Below, piece by piece: positions 15,958 through 24,298 of a stretch of DNA of 64,000 nt. The notes beneath the pieces were generated by a model. It was given only the letters and a program-made list of their open reading frames with translations, was not told the DNA's origin and did not search any database. The position numbers were made by a program, and so were the translations under genes. Positions within the stretch are counted from its first letter, which is position 1, and each line of letters opens with the position of its first letter. The stretch covers positions 434,001 to 498,000 of the forward strand of contig NZ_CP020772.1 of NCBI RefSeq assembly GCF_002097535.1, in the 5' to 3' direction. The stretch comes from Halobacillus mangrovi. GTDB taxonomy: Bacteria; Bacillota; Bacilli; Bacillales; Halobacillaceae.

Positions 15958-16515
15958 ATGGAAGTTAAACAAAGGGTTCGGGAAAAGTTCTCAGACCTTG
16001 AATCCCATCAGCCAGAAGACTTGAAGAAAGCGCTTCTGGATTTAGATGTGTCACTAGAGGAACTGATGGAATTTTTGCACGATCCGGAGGGAAAACCATA
16101 TTACCGCCAACTGCTCTATCAAGATGACCATGTGGAAATGATTGTGATGAATTGGGCTGACATTGCATGTGCTCCTCACGATCACGGTCATTCCTCCGGC
16201 TGGATCCGAGTTATGAGCGGAGAAACGAAGCAGACGATTTACAAAGCGGAAGGGAATGAGCTTCCGAAACCTCTTTTTACAGAGATTAAAGAAAAAGGGA
16301 AGCTCTTTTTCGCACCTAAAAAAGGGATTCACAAAATGGGGAGTCAAGGCGATGAACCGCTTGTCACCCTGCACTTGTACTCACCACCTATTCGCGGCAT
16401 GAAAGTGTATGATCTTGAAACCTGTGCCGCCTGTGTTGTATCGAGTGATTGTGGGGCCTGGTGGCCGGAAGAGCAGCGGCAGCGACTTGAAGAGATTAAG
16501 CTGCAAAGAGGATGA
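15958..16515 (+). CDS. Cysteine dioxygenase (type I, YubC-like cupin)
   Basis: Non-haem iron cupin oxidising L-cysteine to cysteine sulfinate. The 185 residues show the three-His iron site: His74 and His76 in CAPHDHGHSSGW and His125 in KKGIHKMG, with the catalytic Tyr141 in LHLYSPPI. As in bacterial enzymes, Gly replaces the Cys that forms a Cys-Tyr crosslink in animals. The C-terminal tail has a Cys-rich segment (ETCAACVVSSDCGAWW), which is unusual and might bind metal. GGAGGA precedes the ATG, 13 bp after the EamA gene. It lies within a window rich in sulfur-handling genes. Confidence 0.9.
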   Translation: MEVKQRVREKFSDLESHQPEDLKKALLDLDVSLEELMEFLHDPEGKPYYRQLLYQDDHVEMIVMNWADIACAPHDHGHSSGWIRVMSGETKQTIYKAEGNELPKPLFTEIKEKGKLFFAPKKGIHKMGSQGDEPLVTLHLYSPPIRGMKVYDLETCAACVVSSDCGAWWPEEQRQRLEEIKLQRG

Positions 16516-16531
16516 AGGTTGATATGGACAA

Positions 16532-16567
16532 AAAAAGCTTGCAGGAAGCGAATCCTGCAAGCTTTTT
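16532..16567. terminator. Bidirectional terminator between cysteine dioxygenase and M28 peptidase genes
   Basis: Perfect 15-bp inverted repeat (16532-16546 with 16553-16567) with A-run and T-run flanks, between convergent genes. Confidence 0.92.
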
Positions 16568-16573
16568 ACTTTA

Positions 16574-17953
16574 CTATAATGGACGATCTTCAAAATCATA
16601 CTCAACTGGTCCTGGAGCCACTTTGGCATTCTCCAGGGCAGGCGAGTCTGGGCGAGCAATTTCATACACCCCAGCACCTACAATTTCTACTGTTTCTTTA
16701 AGTTTCTCTTTGCTGATCTTATCCAGGGTATCTTCAGGTGAGTGGTACCATGGCTCTAGAGGAGCGTGAATAAATAAAGCTGCTGGAATTCCACGCTCAA
16801 AGAACGGGACATGGTCACTGCGTCCAAGCTGGCCATATTCAATCATTTCTTCCGCAACTCTTGCCCCAGCAGAAGCCCCGAGGTCAGTCACGAGGTTCTT
16901 CTCTCCATCTGGTGTGAACATAATTAAGTCTCCAGCGTCTTTGCTGCCGATCATATCCATTTGAAAATGAGCGACCGTACGATCGACTTCATCTTGACTT
17001 AACGTACTCGCGTAGTGGTATGATCCCACAAGCCCTTTCTCCTCTGCACCGAACGTCATAAAACGTAATTCGGTATCTGTCGGAGTTTTAGCCATAATTC
17101 TTGCGAGTTCAAGTACGCCGGAGACACCTGAAGCGTCATCGTTCGCACCAGGCCCGCCTTCAACGGAGTCATGGTGGGCACCTACCGTAATGATTTGGCC
17201 GGTGTCTTTATTTTTGTGCGGCTTTTTCGTTGCGATAACGTTATAGGAGGTGCCGTAGATCGGCCCTGATCCTTCTACAGAAACGGTTGCCATAACTTCT
17301 CCAGCCCCTAATTGCTCAACAAGCTGAAGTCCGGCATCACGGTTGATGGCTACGGCAGGGATATTTTGTCCATCGTATGTATAGCCAAAGTCATTGCCTT
17401 CCGCTCCTTCACGATTGAACATAATCACTCCTTCAGCCCCTTGATCCAGCACATTTTGCACTTTCTCATAAAAACTGATTTCTCCGCGTTCGATTAATGC
17501 GATTTTACCGTCAAGGTCAACCGTTACTTCGTCAGCTGAAGCCAGTCCAACATAGACGAGAGAACCTTCTACCGTGCCATCAACAGAACCATTAAACGTA
17601 TGGACGTCCCCATCAAAATCGGTTCCATTGATTGTGATGGTCGAAGTTCCTTCCCAGCCTGCTTCAAATTCAAACGGCTGTAACTCTGTTTCGTACCCGT
17701 AGCTTTCAAACTCGCTCTTAATGTACTGAACGGCATTGTACTCTCCTTGTGTCCCAGCTTCACGAGGGCTTTCAGACAAGAGAGCAATTTGATTGTACAT
17801 ACGATCTTCTTTGATCTTTTTAATGATCTTGTTGTCAAAAGCATGATCAGACTGAGCATTTGGTGCATGAGGGTTGGCATCAACTACTGCTGCATGAGCA
17901 GAGCTAAGGACTAAACCTCCTGCCAGCAAAACGGTAAGCGCTTTCTTTGACAT
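16574..17953 (-). CDS. Secreted M28 zinc aminopeptidase with PA domain (YwaD-like)
   Basis: Exported aminopeptidase of 459 residues. A signal peptide (MSKKALTVLLAGGLVLSSAHA) precedes a PA insert domain (about 95-235). The M28 catalytic domain has the double-zinc ligands: AHHDS with His260 and Asp262, ANDDASG with Asp272, FGAEEKG with general base Glu304 and ligand Glu305, QMDMIGS with Asp333, and His404 in PWYHSPEDT. Length and order match B. subtilis YwaD. It would supply amino acids from extracellular peptides. AAAGGAGG precedes the ATG; it is a single gene with a terminator shared with the convergent neighbour. Confidence 0.93.
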   Translation of the reverse strand: MSKKALTVLLAGGLVLSSAHAAVVDANPHAPNAQSDHAFDNKIIKKIKEDRMYNQIALLSESPREAGTQGEYNAVQYIKSEFESYGYETELQPFEFEAGWEGTSTITINGTDFDGDVHTFNGSVDGTVEGSLVYVGLASADEVTVDLDGKIALIERGEISFYEKVQNVLDQGAEGVIMFNREGAEGNDFGYTYDGQNIPAVAINRDAGLQLVEQLGAGEVMATVSVEGSGPIYGTSYNVIATKKPHKNKDTGQIITVGAHHDSVEGGPGANDDASGVSGVLELARIMAKTPTDTELRFMTFGAEEKGLVGSYHYASTLSQDEVDRTVAHFQMDMIGSKDAGDLIMFTPDGEKNLVTDLGASAGARVAEEMIEYGQLGRSDHVPFFERGIPAALFIHAPLEPWYHSPEDTLDKISKEKLKETVEIVGAGVYEIARPDSPALENAKVAPGPVEYDFEDRPL

Positions 17954-18221
17954 TTCATTTCCTCCTTTAGATAGGTTATAAATTTACTATATGGTAATTT
18001 ATCAAAATATGGCAAATATTAGAATTTTTTGGAGTGTTTTGATAGTTTTAGGAGTATATACCGAATTTCCTATATCGCTTTGTTAAGATTTTAGAGATAA
18101 TGTCGAAACTATAGGGAATAACGTACAGGAGAAGGATGTTTGAGCAGGGGTTAATGCAGGGTTGGTACGAATGATTCATTTTTATGTGTTAAGTTCCATA
18201 GGGTAAAAAGCTTCTGACAAA
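17954..18221. other. AT-rich intergenic region between M28 and symporter genes
   Basis: Both flanking genes are on the minus strand. The part next to 17954 must hold the peptidase promoter, but no clear hexamer pair could be picked in the very AT-rich DNA. No gene or repeat is seen. Confidence 0.4.
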
Positions 18222-18257
18222 ATAAAAAAGCTGTGGAGAGATCATTCTCCACAGCTT
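18222..18257 (-). terminator. Terminator of the dicarboxylate symporter gene
   Basis: Perfect 12-bp stem (18228-18239 with 18246-18257) followed on the minus strand by a long T-run. Confidence 0.92.
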
Positions 18258-18268
18258 GATCGCATGTG

Positions 18269-19483
18269 TTATTCTTTTTTCTCTGTCTTATTGATGATGG
18301 ACGTACCAACAAGGTCACCTGTTACGTTCAACGCGGTTGCTCCCATACCGACAAGCACATCAACAGCTGTAAGAAGAGCAACAGCTTCCATCGGCAGACC
18401 GACCTGGGAGAATACAGTGGCAATCATAATGATTCCGGCACCCGGCACTCCAGCCGTACCTACAGAAGCTAGCGTACCCACAATGACGACTTGCAAAATG
18501 GATACAAAGCTCAAAGGTTCTCCTATGACATTGGCGGCAAAAACCGCGGAGACGGCAATACGGATGGCCGCACCGTCCATGTTAATCGTGGCACCTAAAG
18601 GCAGGCTAAAGCCATACAGGCTTCTGTTCAGCCCAAGGCCTTTAGCGGCGTTCAGTGTAACTGGCAGCGTTCCAGAACTGCTCTGTGTTACAAACGCTGT
18701 AAGCATAGGTGTGCGTGCTTCGCGGAAAAAGGCCGCTGGTGAATTTTTTGTCACCGCAAGCAGACCGATATAAATGGCCAGCTGGACGAGCAACGCTACA
18801 TATAACACCATAATGAAGTTCCCCAGAGATAGTAGCGTATCTGCTCCCTGACTGCCGACAATCTCAGCAATAATAGCAAAAATACCGATCGGCACATATT
18901 GGAGAATGCCTTTCATTACCGTTAAGGTCACTTCATTCAATGCATCGATGACATTATAAAGCTGATTGGCAATCTCATTATAGGACTTTGTGGAGCGCAA
19001 GTAGGCAATAGCGATTCCGAATACGATCGCTGTAAAAATAATGCCTAATAGGTTCATTTCCGTAAAGGCCACCACAATGTTATCTGGTACGATATTTAAC
19101 AGGACGCTTGTAACACCAGGGTTTTCGGGTACTTCAACGCTCTCGTTACCGGACAGGGACATCCCTTGGCCCGGCTTGAACAAGCTAGCGATCGCTGCCC
19201 CGATTAAGATAGCGAAAGCAGATGTCGCTAAATAGTATAGAAATACTTTTCCTCCCATACGTCCAAGGCTTCCGATATTGGTTTGATTGACACCAACGAT
19301 TAACGTAAAGAGTATGAGTGGAATGATAATGAATTTAAGAAGACGAAGTAATAAATCGCCAAACGGCGCCAGAACAGCAGCGTCTTTTCCGAAGATCAGA
19401 CCTGTCAGGATCCCGAGAATTAAGGCAACCGTGATCTTTTTAATCAAAGATGCCCCTATATATGAATTCCACAATTTTTTCAT
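18269..19483 (-). CDS. Dicarboxylate/amino acid:cation symporter (DAACS family)
   Basis: A 404-residue sodium- or proton-coupled symporter of the GltP/DctA family. The signature reentrant serine loop is QSSSGTLPVTLNAAKGLG, the substrate/sodium motif is INMDGAAIRIAV, and the second hairpin reads GTLASVGTAGVPGAGI. Gly replaces the usual Ala in the SSSAALP-type motif (SSSGTLP), which also occurs in some cystine or serine transporters, so the substrate (glutamate, aspartate, C4-dicarboxylate, cystine) is open. AAAGGAGG precedes the ATG. It is monocistronic with its own terminator. Confidence 0.92.
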   Translation of the reverse strand: MKKLWNSYIGASLIKKITVALILGILTGLIFGKDAAVLAPFGDLLLRLLKFIIIPLILFTLIVGVNQTNIGSLGRMGGKVFLYYLATSAFAILIGAAIASLFKPGQGMSLSGNESVEVPENPGVTSVLLNIVPDNIVVAFTEMNLLGIIFTAIVFGIAIAYLRSTKSYNEIANQLYNVIDALNEVTLTVMKGILQYVPIGIFAIIAEIVGSQGADTLLSLGNFIMVLYVALLVQLAIYIGLLAVTKNSPAAFFREARTPMLTAFVTQSSSGTLPVTLNAAKGLGLNRSLYGFSLPLGATINMDGAAIRIAVSAVFAANVIGEPLSFVSILQVVIVGTLASVGTAGVPGAGIIMIATVFSQVGLPMEAVALLTAVDVLVGMGATALNVTGDLVGTSIINKTEKKE

Positions 19484-19664
19484 GTTAGTCCTCCTTTTAC
19501 TACGAGTAAGTGGATAATTCCATTAATCCTTATCAAAATAGTAGTATTTATATTTCCTACATTAAGGTAAAGCATGAAAGAGGATATGTCAAAGTCCATG
19601 CTCGAACGTTAAGGCTTTTCTTATTTAGGGTACCCAACTATAACAAAAGAAAAGGGGTGAGCTG

Positions 19665-21119
19665 ATGGAAAATAAGGAACCCGTTGTCGCCTTAACAGGA
19701 GCAAGCGGCTATATAGGTCAAAACTTAATGAACAAACTGACGAAAAATACGAAGGTCATTGCTCTCTCCCGTAATGGAGATCAGTATGAAGACAGTGAAC
19801 AAGTGACGTGGCGCTCCTGTGATCTGTATTCCATGGCTGATGCTGAAAAAGCTCTTGAAGGAGCAGATATCGCTGTTTATTTGGTGCACTCTATGATGCC
19901 TTCAGCGAAACTGACGCAAGGATCCTTTGAAGATATGGACGTCATCCTTGCTGATAACTTTGCGCAAGCAGCAAAAAAGCAAGGAATTAAACAAATCATT
20001 TATTTAAGTGGAATCATACCTGAAGAAGCATCATCTTTATCACGCCATTTATCAAGCAGGCTCGAAGTGGAAAATATTCTGCGTGCGTATGGAGTGCCGG
20101 TCACGACTATACGGGCAGGACTTATCGTCGGTCCTAAAGGATCTTCTTTTCCCATCTTAGCGAAGCTTGTTAAGCGGCTGCCGTTTATGCTGCTGCCAGA
20201 ATGGACAAGAACAAAAACACAGCCGATTGCTTTAGCTGATGTATTGAAAACGCTGCATCACAGTGTCGGAAATGAGGAACTTTGCAATCGCTCCATTGAT
20301 GTTGGAGGCCCTGAAGTCATGACTTATAAATCCATGATGGAAAAATTAGCAGATATAATTGGGAGAGACCCGAAAATGCTCCCTGTTCCATTCATGACTG
20401 TGCATCTTTCCCGACTATGGGTCCGGTTTGTTACAGGTTCGCCGAAAGAAATGGTTTATCCACTAGTTGAAAGCTTGATCCATCCGATGACAGTGCAGAA
20501 GGATCATACACATCCTGTATGGAGCCATGGAAGCACTCCTTTTGAAGAAGCGGCAAAAGATGCGCTTGAGGAAAGTGGAACCCGTCCAAAAAATCAGCTG
20601 TTCACGCTTTCTCCCGTCCGGTATGACGTTCGTTCAGTCCAGAGGGTGCCGATTCCAGAAGGCCGGGATGCTGATTGGGTAGCCAAATATTATGTAAAAT
20701 GGCTTGAAGAAGTGTTAAACCCTTGGATCAAAACGGAAGTAGATGGGAATCTCGGCTGCCAAATCGGATTTGTTTTTAATAAAACTCCGCTTTTAGAGTT
20801 GACTTATTCCAAAGAACGAAGTACGTCAGATCGCGCCCTGTACTACATTACGGGAGGATGGCTTGCTGACAACCAAAAAAATATTCGCGGGCGGCTGGAA
20901 TTCAGGAAAATTCCCGATAAAGAAGAGGCCATCGTAGCCATTCATGATTACATGCCATCACTCCCCTGGTTTTTTTACAAGTACACCCAGGCAAAAGTAC
21001 ATTTATTGGTTATGACCTTATTTCGTAATCATTTACAGAAATTAGGTGGATATCAAAGCGAGGGAGGGGGTAAAAGAAGACAACCAACTTTGATGTCTCT
21101 TCCTATCCATGATTCATAA
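19665..21119 (+). CDS. NAD(P)H-binding epimerase-like protein with DUF2867 domain
   Basis: A 484-residue protein with an N-terminal extended-SDR Rossmann domain (VALTGASGYIGQNLMNKL, residues 9-26) and a C-terminal DUF2867 region from about residue 330. The usual SDR YxxxK pair is not obvious; YLSGIIPEEASSLSRHL sits where it would be expected, so catalysis is uncertain. Proteins of this architecture are annotated as nucleoside-diphosphate-sugar epimerase-like or NADH-ubiquinone subunit-like, with unknown function. AAGGGGTGA precedes the ATG. It stands alone. Confidence 0.85.
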   Translation: MENKEPVVALTGASGYIGQNLMNKLTKNTKVIALSRNGDQYEDSEQVTWRSCDLYSMADAEKALEGADIAVYLVHSMMPSAKLTQGSFEDMDVILADNFAQAAKKQGIKQIIYLSGIIPEEASSLSRHLSSRLEVENILRAYGVPVTTIRAGLIVGPKGSSFPILAKLVKRLPFMLLPEWTRTKTQPIALADVLKTLHHSVGNEELCNRSIDVGGPEVMTYKSMMEKLADIIGRDPKMLPVPFMTVHLSRLWVRFVTGSPKEMVYPLVESLIHPMTVQKDHTHPVWSHGSTPFEEAAKDALEESGTRPKNQLFTLSPVRYDVRSVQRVPIPEGRDADWVAKYYVKWLEEVLNPWIKTEVDGNLGCQIGFVFNKTPLLELTYSKERSTSDRALYYITGGWLADNQKNIRGRLEFRKIPDKEEAIVAIHDYMPSLPWFFYKYTQAKVHLLVMTLFRNHLQKLGGYQSEGGGKRRQPTLMSLPIHDS

Positions 21120-21205
21120 AATTCCGGTGTTGGGGAGGAAGTGGCAAGGGAGCAAGTATAGATATTTTAGAGAGCCCTTTTGAAATTATTCCTGATGAAT
21201 AAAGA

Positions 21206-21232
21206 GAAGCCACCTTCTGAGAAGATGGCTTC
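21206..21232 (-). terminator. Terminator of the minus-strand GNAT gene
   Basis: 13-bp stem with one mismatch (21206-21218 with 21220-21232) directly downstream of the GNAT stop; the minus-strand tail TCTCTTTATT is only moderately T-rich. Confidence 0.65.
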
Positions 21233-21244
21233 ATTTAACAATCT

Positions 21245-21784
21245 TTAGCAGCTCTGCTTATTATTTCGCAAAACAGTTATAAAACCATCTAATATATCAT
21301 GACTTACGTTAAACCCTTTACGTTTATAGAAATCTAATGCATTATGATTTCCATTTGATACAAAGATAAAGTACTCTTCCACATCATTAAATTGCTTCAT
21401 CCACTGTATGGACATGTTGAAAAGGGTAGAGCCAATTCCGTATTCTCTGTACCCTTCTTTTATATAAAATTGAGATAAGCAACCCACATCCTTTCCTTTT
21501 ACAGAATCAGGATCAAAAAAAGTGGCAAAATCATTGGAATAGGTCTCTTTCGGAGAGATATTGGCATAAACGTAAGCGACAGGTTGATCATTATCTTTAA
21601 CTACGACAGTATAATTGCGTGTCGCACTCTGGATGGAAGGGATCATCCGTGTGTCAAAATTCATGTCGTCAAATAACTCAGGTTTTATGTAAGCTTTAGA
21701 CTTTTGAAAAGCCATAAGTTCATTGCATAAATCTTTACATAACTCAATTCTTCCCTCGGGGATGACTTCATATTTTAAATTCAT
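21245..21784 (-). CDS. GNAT family N-acetyltransferase
   Basis: A 179-residue acetyltransferase. The acetyl-CoA loop is in LSQFYIKEGYREYGIGSTLF (R-E-Y-G-I-G) and the later strand-helix is FVSNGNHNALDFYKRKGFNV. The N-terminal half is rich in charged residues and not specific. The substrate is unknown. GGAGG lies eight bases before the ATG. It is not co-oriented with its neighbours and seems monocistronic. Confidence 0.9.
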   Translation of the reverse strand: MNLKYEVIPEGRIELCKDLCNELMAFQKSKAYIKPELFDDMNFDTRMIPSIQSATRNYTVVVKDNDQPVAYVYANISPKETYSNDFATFFDPDSVKGKDVGCLSQFYIKEGYREYGIGSTLFNMSIQWMKQFNDVEEYFIFVSNGNHNALDFYKRKGFNVSHDILDGFITVLRNNKQSC

Positions 21785-22023
21785 TTTTTAGCCTCCATGT
21801 GCTTTTCTCATATCCCTGTTTTCTTGTCATGATCGTCGTTAAAGACAAGTATAAACGAGAGAGGCAACATCTCAAAGAGAGATGGAAGAACGAATATAGC
21901 AATGTCTTAGCGGTACCGAACCCTTCAAGAAAAACATCTGTGGAGACTCCGTGTTAGGTTTCATGTATAACTTCACCTGAACAGAAAAAAATAAACATAA
22001 CCTGATTAAGGAAGGTGAAGGCA

Positions 22024-22194
22024 ATGAGTAAAAAGGATAAAAAGCCCAATCGCCAGTTCAAGGAAACGAAAAGCCATGGCGAGCACAGAAATGGGCGTAA
22101 AGCTCAATTTAAGAACCATAGTGTAGAGTTTGGTGAGGAGCCGAATGAGTATTTGAATCGTGAGGCAAGACCTGAAATAAAGAATGATAACTAA
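22024..22194 (+). CDS. Small hydrophilic protein, 56 residues
   Basis: Short frame below common size limits but with a good AAGGAAGGTGA site six bases before the ATG. The product begins MSKKDKKPNRQFKETKSHGE and ends EYLNREARPEIKNDN: very hydrophilic, basic first half, acidic second half, no hydrophobic segment. The layout recalls small spore or nucleic-acid-associated proteins of Bacillaceae, but I do not recognise the family. It sits alone and shares the hairpin at 22203 with the convergent ZIP gene. Confidence 0.7.
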   Translation: MSKKDKKPNRQFKETKSHGEHRNGRKAQFKNHSVEFGEEPNEYLNREARPEIKNDN

Positions 22195-22202
22195 CGAAAA
22201 AG

Positions 22203-22229
22203 GGGTCTGCTCCAGTTAGGAGCAGACCC
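22203..22229. terminator. Terminator between the 56-residue gene and the ZIP transporter gene
   Basis: Perfect 11-bp stem (22203-22213 with 22219-22229), 5-nt loop. The minus-strand side continues with CTTTTTCG, so it serves best for the ZIP gene; the plus side is weaker. Confidence 0.85.
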
Positions 22230-22244
22230 TACTTATATCTATAT

Positions 22245-23066
22245 TTATCCAAACGCTACATCTAAGATCATCATCATAGTGAAGCCCACCATTAAACATA
22301 AAGATGCCAGGTCATTGTTGCCGTTCTCTTGAGAACCTGGAATCACTTCTTCTGAGACGACGAAAATCATGGCCCCTGCAGCGAAACTGAGCGCGATCGG
22401 GAGGAGCGGCTGAATAAACGTGACCGTCAAAACCCCGATCATAGCTGCGATAGGCTCGACCATCCCTGAAAGTTGTCCATAAAAAAAGCTCCGCCTGCGG
22501 GACATCCCTTCTCTTCTTAATGGAAGGGATACAGCTGCTCCTTCAGGGATATTTTGAATACAGATTCCAAGCCCTAATACGACCGCAGCCGTTAAAGAGG
22601 AAGAGGAGAAACCAGCTGCGACAGCACCGAATGCGACGCCGATTGCAAGCCCCTCTGGAATGTTATGTAACGTAATGGCTAAAACGAGAAGCGTACTTCT
22701 CTTTTTTCTTATTGGGTTGATGCCCTCTGCTTCCAAAATTGATGCGTTAGGGTGAAGGTGGGGGATGACTTTATCAATGCTCCATAAAAAAAGAGCCCCC
22801 AGTAAAAAACCTGACGCTACAGGAATCCAGGCAGGGAAAATGTGAGTTTCGGCCATCTCTAGCGCAGGAGAGAGTAGTGACCAGAAGCTCGCAGCGATCA
22901 TGACTCCGCCTGCGAATCCTAACATGCCATCAAGCATCTTTTGGTTCATATGCTTTGTTGTAAAAACTAGAGCTGCGCCTAAAGCCGTCATGCCCCAAGT
23001 AATCGTTGTTACAAATAGGGCTTGATGTAAAGGTGATAACGTCTCTATGTAGTTGAACATGTCCAC
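22245..23066 (-). CDS. ZIP family divalent metal transporter
   Basis: A 273-residue membrane protein with about eight hydrophobic segments. The two hallmark metal-path helices are present: LHNIPEGLAIGVAFG (HNxPEG, segment 4) and IQNIPEGAAVSLPLRREG (NxPEG, segment 5). ZupT-like ZIP proteins import zinc and also iron, manganese or cobalt. A His-containing loop (VIPHLHPNAS) precedes segment 4. GGGAGTG precedes the ATG. No Zur-type operator was recognised upstream. Metal specificity is open. Confidence 0.92.
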   Translation of the reverse strand: MDMFNYIETLSPLHQALFVTTITWGMTALGAALVFTTKHMNQKMLDGMLGFAGGVMIAASFWSLLSPALEMAETHIFPAWIPVASGFLLGALFLWSIDKVIPHLHPNASILEAEGINPIRKKRSTLLVLAITLHNIPEGLAIGVAFGAVAAGFSSSSLTAAVVLGLGICIQNIPEGAAVSLPLRREGMSRRRSFFYGQLSGMVEPIAAMIGVLTVTFIQPLLPIALSFAAGAMIFVVSEEVIPGSQENGNNDLASLCLMVGFTMMMILDVAFG

Positions 23067-23205
23067 ACACTCCCTTTACCAAATTCTATGAGTGTGCAGG
23101 GGATTTTATCATTGAAATTCAATGTTCAGATTGGCATCCACCACCTTATCGACTTCTATAAAACCCACCGATCTAGAAAATAGTTTCGAGATGTTTGTAT
23201 GGATG

Positions 23206-23376
23206 TTTCCGTTACCTAAGTGCTAAGAAAGGTGTGAGAGGAAATCGTTCGCTTTCCGCGGGGATGGCGGAAAGCCTCCTCTGTTTACCAAACCTGTGGG
23301 GTCTTGCCAGCCATTCCATTCCCGCAGGAGTCTCTCAATTTCCCCTCACACCTTACGTTTATTAGTAGAACGGAAA
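23206..23376. repeat. Palindromic element A (long form, forward)
   Basis: Inner arms GGTGTGAGAGGAAAT (23231-23245) and ATTTCCCCTCACACC (23338-23352), one mismatch, enclose a 92-bp centre with CGCTTTCCGCGGGG, AAGCCTCCTC, TGTGGGGTCTTGCC and CCCGCAGGAGTCTC. Outer arms TTTCCGTT (23206-23213) and AACGGAAA (23369-23376) stand 16-17 bases outside the inner arms. Same architecture as elements C and E; inverted partner B follows 207 bp after the inner arm. Confidence 0.85.
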
Positions 23377-23534
23377 TATATTTATCGGAAGAAACGTCCA
23401 TCCCATTTTTATTATTCATTTGGAAGGACACTAGTTTAATACTACATGAAGAAGAGTAGTTTACTTTTATTTTTTAGCTTTATTGTTGGAGCCCGATTCT
23501 GTATAGCTGACTCTACAGGTAATTTCTATTAAAA

Positions 23535-23670
23535 TGGGTTCGTTAGGTTGATGAATGCGGGTGTGGCTGGGAAACGGCGAGACTCCCGCGGGAGAAGAGC
23601 TAGACGAGACCCCGCAGGAAAGCGAGTCGTTTCCCAGACACACCCAACTTCTCCCACTGGAACGGACCCA
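23535..23670. repeat. Palindromic element B (short form, reverse)
   Basis: Inner arms GGTGTGGCTGGGAAACG (23560-23576) and CGTTTCCCAGACACACC (23628-23644), 16 of 17 paired; outer arms TGGGTTCGTT (23535-23544) and AACGGACCCA (23661-23670), one mismatch. The centre reads GAGACTCCCGCGGGAG ... GACCCCGCAGGAAAGCGAG, the reverse complement orientation of element A with the middle deleted. Confidence 0.82.
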
Positions 23671-23721
23671 ATTGAATAAAGCAAGCGCAGTAGTGTTTTT
23701 TAAAAACAAGCTCCACATAAA

Positions 23722-23749
23722 AAAAGCTCAGAGCAAACTCTGAGCTTTT
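23722..23749 (-). terminator. Terminator of the RDD protein gene
   Basis: Perfect 12-bp stem (23722-23733 with 23738-23749), CAAA-type loop, and a T-run on the minus strand just after the RDD stop. Confidence 0.9.
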
Positions 23750-23752
23750 ACG

Positions 23753-24172
23753 TTATTTTTCATCCATCTCATGAGGACGGGCTTCCGTTACGTACGTTCC
23801 GGCAATAAAGTCATGGATAGCCCGGTGATCTTCTCTCATTCCAACCATGAATGCACTGACGATTACTCCAATACCAAATGTAAGAGCGTAAACAAGTCCT
23901 GCAACTAGATTGCGGAGCAACATTGTCAGGATACCTACATTTGAACCGTCTTTTTTGACAATACGAATGCCGACGATCCGTTTCCCCACAACATAACCAC
24001 TCCATAAGATGGGAACAATTGTTTGATACGCTACATAAATATTTTGGCTGTAGGGGCTGTCGAATTCCCAACCAAATAGCAGTTGCCCTAAAATGGCGAT
24101 GGGCAGACTAATTAACAGGATATCTAAAAAGCCTGCTGCTAATCTTTTCCAAAAACCGACTGGCTGCTTCAT
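23753..24172 (-). CDS. RDD family membrane protein
   Basis: A 139-residue membrane protein of the RDD family. The start KQPVGFWKRLAAGFLDILLI carries the Arg and Asp of the RDD signature, and YVVGKRIVGIRIVKKDGSNV the central conserved loop; three hydrophobic segments follow the usual order. Function is unknown; some halophile RDD proteins have been reported to act in Na+/H+ exchange, which is not shown for this one. AAGGAAG precedes the ATG. It is monocistronic. Confidence 0.9.
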   Translation of the reverse strand: MKQPVGFWKRLAAGFLDILLISLPIAILGQLLFGWEFDSPYSQNIYVAYQTIVPILWSGYVVGKRIVGIRIVKKDGSNVGILTMLLRNLVAGLVYALTFGIGVIVSAFMVGMREDHRAIHDFIAGTYVTEARPHEMDEK

Positions 24173-24249
24173 TTACTCTTCCTTTCTATGCGTCTATGTC
24201 TAATTATCTATTTTAAAGAAAGGATATGCGGGTGGAAAGGGGGAGATGC

Positions 24250-24296
24250 AAAAAAACAGCCCAGAACCTGAAACAAGTCCTGGACTGTCTTTTTTT
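24250..24296 (-). terminator. Terminator of the YtxG/YtxH-like operon
   Basis: 12-bp stem (24256-24267 with 24276-24287) that pairs fully in the minus-strand RNA by two G.U pairs, followed there by a T-run. Confidence 0.82.
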
Positions 24297-24298
24297 GA

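Noticed and set aside
18264..18773. 169-codon frame on the plus strand inside the symporter gene
   Set aside because: Antisense shadow of the DAACS symporter; composition is that of a reversed membrane protein and there is no ribosome site.
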